DNA of 64,000 nucleotides from MAG-121220-bin8 sp964433845 (GTDB lineage: Bacteria > Bacteroidota > Bacteroidia > Flavobacteriales > Flavobacteriaceae): assembly GCA_964433845.1 (NCBI GenBank), contig CAYSTA010000002.1:9643-73642 (forward strand). Direction: 5' to 3'. A program made the translations under genes and the position numbers. The notes beneath the pieces were generated by a model. That model worked only from the letters and a program-made list of their open reading frames with translations. It made no database searches and was not told the origin of the DNA. Shown piece by piece: positions 36,276 to 42,987 of this stretch. Every line of letters starts with the position of its first letter. The first letter of the stretch is position 1.

Positions 36276-36581
36276 TTAGCAATTGGCTGGAGGACCTCTA
36301 GAATCAAAACCATTAATAAAATTAGAAGAGAATATTTCTCTAAGAAAAATTTTGTATTCAGCTATATTTAAAAAATTACTTTCTAAATTTTCAAATTCAT
36401 TAGAAGAATAGTCAAAACTTTTTCTTAAATAATCACATGTTAAACAATCAATTTCGAGTTCATGAATATGAGTTTGTTGTTCATTGCAAACAATATGATC
36501 TTCATTAAGAAAATGATTTAAGCCAAATATGGAAGGAAGGCTTAAAATAACTATAAGTACAAAACTTAATATTCTTTTCAC
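36276..36581 (-). CDS. small secreted Cys/His-containing protein upstream of the metal receptor
   Basis: 101 residues from a GTG start at 36581. An N-terminal signal peptide (KRILSFVLIVILSLPSIFG) is followed by a short mature part with HIVCNEQQTHIHELEIDC and LTCDYLRKSF, that is four Cys/His-type ligands in about 25 residues including a CxxC. It ends SRGPPANC, an RGPP motif seen at the C-terminus of several small envelope proteins next to receptors. It probably binds a metal in the periplasm and works with the receptor encoded 41 bases downstream. I cannot assign a family with certainty. Confidence 0.72.
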   Translation of the reverse strand: MKRILSFVLIVILSLPSIFGLNHFLNEDHIVCNEQQTHIHELEIDCLTCDYLRKSFDYSSNEFENLESNFLNIAEYKIFLREIFSSNFINGFDSRGPPANC

Positions 36582-36604
36582 ACCGCGAATTTAAAAAAAT
36601 AAAT

Positions 36605-38767
36605 CTAAAATTTAAGAGTTAAACCAAAGAAAAAGTTTCTAGTTGCTTGAGGATAGTAACCTGCTCCATCTAAAGTTTTTACTTGACCGGGAATAGACCA
36701 TGTGTCATCGTAGGTATAATAATATCCATTTGAAACATATTCAATATCAAAAATATTATTAACTAATCCTGAAATCAATATCTCTTTAAAAAATCGATTG
36801 GGATTTATTTGATAAGAAACACTAATATCATTTACAAAGTAACTGTCAAGTTTTGAATTCATTGAATCAGTATTCCCCATATATTGCATTCCAACATATT
36901 TTGACAAAAGGCTTAATCTTAAATTATCTTTAGGTTTATATGTAACTGTATTTGAAGTAATAAATTCTGGTGAAAAAGAGATGTTAGTTTTACCAAAATC
37001 AATAATTTTTCCATCAAATGGCAGTAAAGTTTGTTTATTCTTATTGGAGCTAAGTGTTAGGTTAGAATTAATTGTAAAGAAATTCGACAAATTAACTTTA
37101 CTGTCAACTTCTATTCCAATTCTATAACTTGACCCGCTATTAGTTCTTATTGGAGTGCCAACATCATCTAAGGCTCCTGTAAGTACTAATTGCTCATTAT
37201 ATAACATATAATAGGAATTTATATTAAATTTCAATCCATTTTTCATATATCTCCATCCCAATTCAAAATCATTTAACTGTTCTGGTTTTATATTTATATT
37301 ACTTTCATAATCACTTCGACTTGGTTCTCTATTGGCTCTAGAATAAGATCCGTAAATAATTGAATTTGAGTTTAACTTAAAGGACAAGCCAAATTTTGGA
37401 TTAAAAAAACTGTAAGCCTCATCAAGAGTCATATTGACTAAATCAGATGTTAAACCTGTAGTTTTATAATCTACATTTCGAACTTGAAGATCTCCATAAA
37501 ATTCTAATTTATTATTTAATAAATAAGATGCCTTTGCAAAAACACTAAAGTCTATTTTTTTACCATTACCATCGTAATATCTGTCTCTAATTGAATAGTT
37601 TTTTCCAAATTTTCGAGCCCATATAACTTCTCCAAAATGATCTCCACTATAATTACTATAAGAACTTGAAAATGTCATATTAAGTTTATTGCTTTTATAA
37701 TGAGCAGATGTGTTTAAAACATAGAAATCATTATCTAACCAACGTCTTCTTATTAAATCCGTTGTTCCTAATTCTATTCCGTTTGTATCCACATCAGATT
37801 CCACAATTCCACCATAAGTTTTAACTGAATCATTTTCTCTAAACTGTTCAAAATATCCGCGACCATAAGTATAATTTAAGCCAATATTTGTTGACCACCT
37901 ATCGTTTATTTTTTCATTCCAATGAAATTGATAATGATTTTGTTTGTAGTTGTCAATTTCATTTTCATAAGTATAAGGATTTTGACGTCTATTTTCCAAA
38001 ATTTGCTCTTTAGTTACACCAAACCAAGATTGATAAGTTATCTCATGACCACCAAAAGTCAAAGCTTTTATAAAGGTATTACCATGGACATATGAGCCCT
38101 GAATAAAATATGACTTCAAATCAGAAAAAGCTCTTTCTATGTAACCATCAGAGTCAATTTTAGATAATCTTCCCGATAGTTCAAAAGCATCGTTGATTTT
38201 TCCTGTGCTAAATTTAACCGTATGTTTAAAAGTATTATAACTGCCAACAGAATTTGATATTTCAGTATAAGCATTTTGAGAAACAGCATCAGTGAGTATA
38301 TTAACACTAGCTCCAAAAGCACCTGAACCATTTGTAGAAGTTCCAACTCCTCTTTGAACTTGTAAGCTTTCAATTGAAGAGGTGAAATCAGGTAAATTTA
38401 CCCAATAAGTTCCATGAGATTCTGTATCATTAAAAGGTATCCCATTTATGGTAATATTTGTAGATTGTGGACTTACTCCCCTAATACGAATACCTGTATA
38501 GCCAACTCCATTACCAGCATCTGAAGTTGTAATAATGGATGGTAAAAAATTTAATAAAATTGGCAAATCTTGTCCCAAGTTTCTTAAAGATAATTCAGCT
38601 TTTGAAATATTGGAGTGACTAATTGGTGCAGAATATTTAACTCTAATAGATTCCACCACTACCTCATCCAAATCTTGTTTTGTTCCTTGTATAGTATCAA
38701 TTACTTTTTTCTGAGAAAATAAATTCAGGGGTATTACTAATAATAAAAAGTATATATATATTTTCAA
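36605..38767 (-). CDS. TonB-dependent receptor under TPP riboswitch control, probable thiamine receptor
   Basis: Outer-membrane receptor of about 720 residues. I place the start at TTG 38767 because KIYIYFLLLVIPLNLFSQ then forms a clean signal peptide. An upstream TTG at 38812 would lie in the riboswitch itself. The mature N-terminus has a TonB-box-like DLDEVVVES. The plug contains GVGYTGIRIRGVSPQSTNIT, NGIPFNDTESHGTYW and QRGVGTSTNGSGAFGASVN, and the barrel ends ATRNFFFGLTLKF. A TPP-sensing element sits about 40 bases upstream, so it is expected to be switched off when thiamine pyrophosphate is plentiful and to import thiamine or a relative. Upstream on the same strand are a PnuC-family transporter and a NadR-like kinase, consistent with a salvage pathway. 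Confidence 0.9.
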   Translation of the reverse strand: MKIYIYFLLLVIPLNLFSQKKVIDTIQGTKQDLDEVVVESIRVKYSAPISHSNISKAELSLRNLGQDLPILLNFLPSIITTSDAGNGVGYTGIRIRGVSPQSTNITINGIPFNDTESHGTYWVNLPDFTSSIESLQVQRGVGTSTNGSGAFGASVNILTDAVSQNAYTEISNSVGSYNTFKHTVKFSTGKINDAFELSGRLSKIDSDGYIERAFSDLKSYFIQGSYVHGNTFIKALTFGGHEITYQSWFGVTKEQILENRRQNPYTYENEIDNYKQNHYQFHWNEKINDRWSTNIGLNYTYGRGYFEQFRENDSVKTYGGIVESDVDTNGIELGTTDLIRRRWLDNDFYVLNTSAHYKSNKLNMTFSSSYSNYSGDHFGEVIWARKFGKNYSIRDRYYDGNGKKIDFSVFAKASYLLNNKLEFYGDLQVRNVDYKTTGLTSDLVNMTLDEAYSFFNPKFGLSFKLNSNSIIYGSYSRANREPSRSDYESNINIKPEQLNDFELGWRYMKNGLKFNINSYYMLYNEQLVLTGALDDVGTPIRTNSGSSYRIGIEVDSKVNLSNFFTINSNLTLSSNKNKQTLLPFDGKIIDFGKTNISFSPEFITSNTVTYKPKDNLRLSLLSKYVGMQYMGNTDSMNSKLDSYFVNDISVSYQINPNRFFKEILISGLVNNIFDIEYVSNGYYYTYDDTWSIPGQVKTLDGAGYYPQATRNFFFGLTLKF

Positions 38768-38805
38768 ATTAAAATTTCTTATGATATAGGATGTAATTAG
38801 GATAG

Positions 38806-38882
38806 ACAACAATTTCCCTTTCCAAAATTACTTGGCAGGTTCATTGGGTATAATCTCAGCCTTAGCACCCCATTTATTTGAT
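38806..38882 (-). ncRNA. TPP riboswitch (THI element)
   Basis: On the minus strand the conserved blocks of the thiamine pyrophosphate riboswitch appear in order with correct spacing: GGGGTGC (complement of 38865-38871), CTGAGA (38854-38859), ATACCC, GAACCTG around 38836-38842, and GGAAAGGGAA near 38813-38823. Short flanking arms (CAA/TTG) can close helix P1. It ends about 40 bases before the proposed receptor start codon, so it could act on translation or on transcription; no clear terminator is visible. Such elements normally repress the downstream gene when TPP is bound. Confidence 0.92.
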
Positions 38883-38884
38883 TT

Positions 38885-38892
38885 CAAATATA
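38885..38892 (-). promoter_or_regulatory. candidate -7 element of the riboswitch transcript
   Basis: Minus-strand TATATTTG directly precedes the TPP element, so transcription would begin about 5-7 bases later, at the first bases of the riboswitch. No TTG at the -33 position is visible. Confidence 0.4.
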
Positions 38893-38910
38893 ACAAAAAG
38901 TAAAAAATAT

Positions 38911-39477
38911 TTAGTTTCTAGATAATAATTTATTAATCTCAAATATTGCAATTTGCATTCTTTTGTTGAGATTGCCAGAAACCAATATATATGGCCTATT
39001 ATATTTTATAAGAGCGTCTTTAAAAGCTAAAAACATTTCTTCTCTATTATTAGGTCTATCTCTTAAATCATCTTTAATCCAAGGAATATCTATATCAGTT
39101 AAAATATATAAATCATATTTATTTTCTAATGCATATTTTTCTAAAACAGGATGACAAAAATCATTGTAATATGTTTCAGAATAAACTTTAGTTTCAAGCA
39201 AATCTGTATCACAAAAAAGTATTTTATTTGCTTCTTTAGAAAATTCATTTTCTAATTTTATTTGCCCAATAGCAATTGGCAGCATATCCTTTAATTCACA
39301 AGTTTTATTTTCTTTATTCCATTTTTCCTGTAAATATTCTCTTGCAAATTCTTCAATCCAAATAGTATTGTAGTATTTAGCTAATTCACGAGATAGTGTA
39401 GTTTTTCCTGAAGACTCCGGACCATAAATAACTACTTTTAAGCAGTCTGTTTTGACTTGTTTAAGATTTTTTTCCAT
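38911..39477 (-). CDS. NadR-like P-loop kinase/ATPase, possible vitamin (thiamine or nicotinamide riboside) kinase
   Basis: 188 residues with a Walker A motif (VVIYGPESSGKTTLSREL) and the layout of the ribosylnicotinamide-kinase half of NadR: WIEEFAREYLQEKW, CDTDLLETKVYSETYY, YILTDIDIPWIKDDLRDRPN and the lid region NREEMFLAF. The nucleotidyltransferase half of NadR is missing. The start ATG lies 40 bases inside the upstream pnuC-like gene. Stand-alone kinases of this type trap vitamins after uptake by PnuC-class facilitators. Because a TPP riboswitch and receptor follow directly, thiamine is a plausible substrate, but nicotinamide riboside is the classical one. Confidence 0.82.
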   Translation of the reverse strand: MEKNLKQVKTDCLKVVIYGPESSGKTTLSRELAKYYNTIWIEEFAREYLQEKWNKENKTCELKDMLPIAIGQIKLENEFSKEANKILFCDTDLLETKVYSETYYNDFCHPVLEKYALENKYDLYILTDIDIPWIKDDLRDRPNNREEMFLAFKDALIKYNRPYILVSGNLNKRMQIAIFEINKLLSRN

Positions 39478-40067
39478 GAATAATAACCTGCAATTGCTAT
39501 AAAAGTAAAAATAAGATATTGTAAACTTGTAAATGTTAATCCCTTATAAAAATAAAGAGGAATTGATATTATATCTCCAATAATCCAAAAAATCCAGTTT
39601 TCTATTTTTCTTTTTGCCATTAACCACATTCCTACAAAGAAAATTGCTGTAGTAAGATTATCTATATAAGCAGTAAAAGAATTCCATTTATCAAAATAAA
39701 CATAAATTGAATAGACAAAAATTATTGAGAAAACAAAAATCAAAATTGAGGTTTTCTTTTCTTTATAATTTAAAGTTGATATGGGAGTTACTACATTGTT
39801 TTGTTTTCTTGTCCAAACATACCATCCATAAATACTAACTATAAAATAGTATGCATTAATCATCATGTCACCCAATAAAACCCATTTGTAAAGAAGATAA
39901 ACAAAAATTGAAGTAGAAATCATTCCAGTGGGGAAAACAAGAATATTATTATTTTTAGAAAACCATACACTTAATAGACCAAATGCGACTCCCGTAATTT
40001 CTAGAATAATATCTAAAGTTTCGTATTCAGAATATTGCTCAAATAAATAATTAAAAATTTGCAACAT
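39438..40067 (-). CDS. PnuC-family vitamin transporter
   Basis: Inner-membrane facilitator of 209 residues with about seven hydrophobic segments and the PnuC signatures EITGVAFGLLSVWFSKNNN, NAYYFIVSIYGWYVW and KIENWIFWIIGDIISIPLYF. PnuC imports nicotinamide riboside; close paralogues import thiamine (PnuT) or riboflavin (PnuX) and cannot be told apart by eye. Overlap with the kinase gene downstream (40 bases) and the TPP riboswitch-controlled receptor beyond it favour thiamine. It lies 6 bases after the phosphopantetheinyl transferase gene. Confidence 0.9.
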   Translation of the reverse strand: MLQIFNYLFEQYSEYETLDIILEITGVAFGLLSVWFSKNNNILVFPTGMISTSIFVYLLYKWVLLGDMMINAYYFIVSIYGWYVWTRKQNNVVTPISTLNYKEKKTSILIFVFSIIFVYSIYVYFDKWNSFTAYIDNLTTAIFFVGMWLMAKRKIENWIFWIIGDIISIPLYFYKGLTFTSLQYLIFTFIAIAGYYSWKKILNKSKQTA

Positions 40068-40073
40068 AATAAG

Positions 40074-40706
40074 TTATAGTGATTTATTTTTTATATAATT
40101 TGCTACAGAACAAATGTATTGTGAAAAATTAATTATATCTACATTATAATTTTCAATTATTTCATTTTTATTAATTTTTACATGGGCCTTATTAAATTCA
40201 TTATTAATGTTTTTAATCAGAATATTTTTTTTAAAATCAATGCCTTGATAACCAAATGCTTTATAAACCGCTTCTTTAATAGTCCAAACTTTTGTTAAAT
40301 TTTCAATATTAATTTCCTTTATCAGATCTTTTTCAATTTGAGAAATAAATTTTTTTGATATATCAATAATCTTTGGTCTAAATTTTTCAATATCTAAACC
40401 TACCTTACTATTACTAATAGCTAACCCACTATAATCAAATGAATGGGAAATGGAAATAAATTTATTATTTGAAAGCTTAGGTTTACCATTAGAATCATAA
40501 AAAAGTTCTTGATCAATTTTAGAATTTTTTAGAAGGTGATGAATACTTAAGAATTGTTTTCTTTGGCTTGTCGACTTTAATTTGCTAAGTCTAGATTTAA
40601 AAAAATCTGATAGATTTAATTCTTTATTTAATTCTTTTTCACTTTCGTCAATTCTCCAAAGTAATAAATTACTTGAATTTACATTTAATGTATTGACTAA
40701 TGGCAT
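40074..40706 (-). CDS. 4'-phosphopantetheinyl transferase (Sfp type)
   Basis: Transfers phosphopantetheine from CoA to a carrier-protein serine. The two magnesium/CoA motifs are SKVGLDIEKFRPK and TKVWTIKEAVYKAFG, with SISHSFDYSGLAI between substrate-binding residues. At 210 residues it belongs to the Sfp/AcpT class rather than the small AcpS. The target carrier protein is not in this window. Same strand as rpmA upstream (53-base gap) and pnuC-like gene downstream. Confidence 0.92.
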   Translation of the reverse strand: MPLVNTLNVNSSNLLLWRIDESEKELNKELNLSDFFKSRLSKLKSTSQRKQFLSIHHLLKNSKIDQELFYDSNGKPKLSNNKFISISHSFDYSGLAISNSKVGLDIEKFRPKIIDISKKFISQIEKDLIKEINIENLTKVWTIKEAVYKAFGYQGIDFKKNILIKNINNEFNKAHVKINKNEIIENYNVDIINFSQYICSVANYIKNKSL

Positions 40707-40759
40707 AGTTCAATATATTAAACTATTGTGATATTTAACAATAAAAAAAATTGATTTAT

Positions 40760-41020
40760 TTATGCTTCGAAGGGGATTATAGAAACATAAGATTTATTAT
40801 CCTTTTTCTTTGTAAACTTTACTGTTCCATCAACTCTAGCATGTAAAGTATGATCTTTACTAACATAAACATTTTCACCTGGTTTATGTGCAGTTCCTCT
40901 TTGTCTAACTATGATATTTCCAGCAATTGCTGATTGACCACCAAAAATTTTTACGCCAAGTCTTTTCGATTCTGATTCTCTACCGTTTTTCGAACTACCA
41001 ACACCTTTTTTATGAGCCAT
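40760..41020 (-). CDS. rpmA: 50S ribosomal protein bL27
   Basis: 86 residues, start AHKKGVGSSKNGRESESKRLGVK, then RQRGTAHKPGENVYVSKDHTL, ending in the usual basic to mixed tail. The N-terminus lacks the cleaved extension found in Firmicutes. Co-transcribed with rplU, 15 bases upstream. Confidence 0.98.
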   Translation of the reverse strand: MAHKKGVGSSKNGRESESKRLGVKIFGGQSAIAGNIIVRQRGTAHKPGENVYVSKDHTLHARVDGTVKFTKKKDNKSYVSIIPFEA

Positions 41021-41035
41021 GATATAAAAATTTAA

Positions 41036-41491
41036 TTAAGATTTTTTAATTTTTTTCTTAGCAGCTGGTTTCTTGGCAGCTGGTTTCTTGGCAGCTGGTT
41101 TCTTGGCAGCTGGTTTTTTCTCTTTAACAGGTTTAGACTCCTTAGCTTCTACTTTAACTTCTGATTTAGGTTTTGCTTCTTTTTCAAGAATTTTTTCAAC
41201 CATAATTTGAGTTAAAGACTGACGATGTCCATTTTTGACTTTATATCCTTTTCTTCTTTTCTTCTTAAAGACTATAACTTTATCATCTTTCAAATGCTTT
41301 AAAATTTTTGCTTCTACAGCAGCACCCTTAATAGAAGGATTACCTAAAAGAATTTTACCAGCATTATCAAGCATTAGAATATTATCAAAAGTAATTTTAG
41401 AACCTTCTTTGCCTTCAAGTCTATTTACATATACTTTTTGATCTTTTTCAACTTTAATCTGTTTACCACCTATTTCTACTATCGCATACAT
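41036..41491 (-). CDS. rplU: 50S ribosomal protein bL21 with Lys/Ala/Pro-repeat tail
   Basis: The first 103 residues or so are a normal bL21 (YAIVEIGGKQIKVEKDQKVY, KKRRKGYKVKNGHRQSLTQI). About 48 extra residues follow, acidic/basic at first and then (KKPAA) repeated four times before KKKIKKS. The tail is low complexity and probably binds RNA non-specifically. The repeat is perfect at DNA level (see the repeat entry). A good Bacteroidota promoter lies 24-54 bases upstream. Confidence 0.95.
   Translation of the reverse strand: MYAIVEIGGKQIKVEKDQKVYVNRLEGKEGSKITFDNILMLDNAGKILLGNPSIKGAAVEAKILKHLKDDKVIVFKKKRRKGYKVKNGHRQSLTQIMVEKILEKEAKPKSEVKVEAKESKPVKEKKPAAKKPAAKKPAAKKPAAKKKIKKS
41061..41120. repeat. 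four 15-base tandem repeats in the rplU tail
   Basis: Units of GCAGCTGGTTTCTTG start at 41061, 41076, 41091 and 41106, the last ending differently (TTTTTTC). On the minus strand they encode the KKPAA units of the bL21 extension. Near identity suggests recent slippage expansion. Confidence 0.9.
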
Positions 41492-41514
41492 ATTTTTCTA
41501 ATCAAAAACGTGTG

Positions 41515-41545
41515 CAAATATACAAGGATTGAACACATATCACAA
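41515..41545 (-). promoter_or_regulatory. rplU-rpmA promoter (Bacteroidota type)
   Basis: On the minus strand TTG (complement of 41543-41545), a 20-base spacer and TATATTTG (complement of 41515-41522) give a full match to TTG-N17-23-TAnnTTTG. The rplU ATG is 24 bases beyond the -7 element. Confidence 0.7.
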
Positions 41546-41640
41546 TAATTTTATTAATTAATAGTAATCGTATTAATTTATTATGATAGGTTAATTAATA
41601 TATAGAATGAGAATAGAACAACCAAATGAAATATTATTTA

Positions 41641-41648
41641 TAGATTTG
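41641..41648 (+). promoter_or_regulatory. candidate -7 element of the M16 protease operon
   Basis: TAGATTTG matches TAnnTTTG and lies 19 bases before the ATG at 41667, implying a very short leader. No TTG is found at the -33 distance. Confidence 0.4.
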
Positions 41649-41666
41649 TTTTTCTAAATTTTAGTT

Positions 41667-42983
41667 ATGAGAAAAACAATATTCTTTATGTTAACAGGGT
41701 TATTATCAACTATTAATTTATATGGTCAATCTGTAGAATTTGAACAATACAAATTGGATAATGGACTGACAATTATTCTACATCAAGACAATTCAGCTCC
41801 CGTAATAAATACTACACTTATGTTTCATGTTGGAGGGAAAAATGAAGATTCAAATAAAACTGGATTTGCACATTTTTTTGAGCATTTACTTGGAAAGGAA
41901 ACCAAAAACATGAAAAGCGGAGAATGGTATAAAATCCTATCATCCAACGGAGGAAATGGAAATGCTGCTACAAGTGTAGATTTGACTTACTATTATGCAA
42001 CTATGCCTTCTAATAGCTTAAAACTTGGATTATGGAGATATTCTGAAATCATGTTACACCCTGTAATTGATCAAGAAGGTATTGATATTCAAAGAGAAGC
42101 AGTAAAAGAAGAAAAAAGAATTAGAGATAATCAACCTTATAGCCGTTTTTATGAAGCTCTAAAATCAAACCTTTTTAAAAAACACACCTATAAAAATCCT
42201 TTGATAGGAGTTCCTGAACATTTAGACAATGCTGTTTTACAAGATTTTATAGATTTCAGGTCTGATTTTTACATGCCTAGTAATGCTGTTTTTGTTGTAG
42301 CTGGTGATATTGAGATTCAAAAAACAAAAAATTTAATTTCACAATATTTTAGTGAAATTCCAGCAGCTCCAAAAAAAGAAAGAAAAATCATTTTAGAAGA
42401 TCCTATAGTAAAAGAAATTCGAGCTAAGGAATTCGATCCAAATATTCAAATTCCTGCTGTTATAATAGGTTTTAGAACTCCATCAATGAAATCAAGAGAT
42501 GCGAGAGTTCTAGATTTAATTTCAGCTTACTTAAGTGATGGGCCAAGCTCAAAACTCTACAAAAGAATGGTTGATAAAAATAAAACTGCTATCGAAGTAC
42601 AAGCATTAAATATAGCTCATGAAGATTATAGTATGTATGCTATACTTTCTCTTCCATTAGGGGAAACTTCCTTAGACGAATTAACTAAAGAAATTGAAGA
42701 AGAAATAGTTAAAATTCAAGAAAATCTAATTTCAACCAATGATTATGAAAAACTACAAAATAAGTTTGAAAATCAATTTGTTAATTCGAACTCATCTGTT
42801 TCAGGAATAGGTACATCTTTGGCAGAATACTATACACTGTATGGTGATGCAAATTTAATTAACTCAGAAATTGAAATTTACAGATCTATTACTAGAGAAG
42901 AAATTAAGGACATAGCACAAAAATATTTAAAAACAAATCAAAGATTAATTCTAGAATATCTTCCTGAAAATCAAAAAAAATAA
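41667..42983 (+). CDS. M16 family zinc metallopeptidase (catalytic subunit)
   Basis: 438 residues with a signal peptide (FFMLTGLLSTINLYG) and the inverted zinc motif HxxEH in FAHFFEHLLGKE, followed by the downstream glutamate in IQREAVKEEKR. This is the processing-peptidase (pitrilysin/MPP) half-clam of about 430 residues. It lies 4 bases before a second M16 gene lacking the motif, so the two probably form a heterodimer in the periplasm, as in Bacteroidota and proteobacterial pairs. The substrate is unknown. Confidence 0.94.
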   Translation: MRKTIFFMLTGLLSTINLYGQSVEFEQYKLDNGLTIILHQDNSAPVINTTLMFHVGGKNEDSNKTGFAHFFEHLLGKETKNMKSGEWYKILSSNGGNGNAATSVDLTYYYATMPSNSLKLGLWRYSEIMLHPVIDQEGIDIQREAVKEEKRIRDNQPYSRFYEALKSNLFKKHTYKNPLIGVPEHLDNAVLQDFIDFRSDFYMPSNAVFVVAGDIEIQKTKNLISQYFSEIPAAPKKERKIILEDPIVKEIRAKEFDPNIQIPAVIIGFRTPSMKSRDARVLDLISAYLSDGPSSKLYKRMVDKNKTAIEVQALNIAHEDYSMYAILSLPLGETSLDELTKEIEEEIVKIQENLISTNDYEKLQNKFENQFVNSNSSVSGIGTSLAEYYTLYGDANLINSEIEIYRSITREEIKDIAQKYLKTNQRLILEYLPENQKK

Positions 42984-42987
42984 AATA

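Noticed and set aside
41061..41120. Regular repeats considered as a CRISPR array
   Set aside because: The 15-base units have no spacers and encode in-frame KKPAA repeats of bL21.
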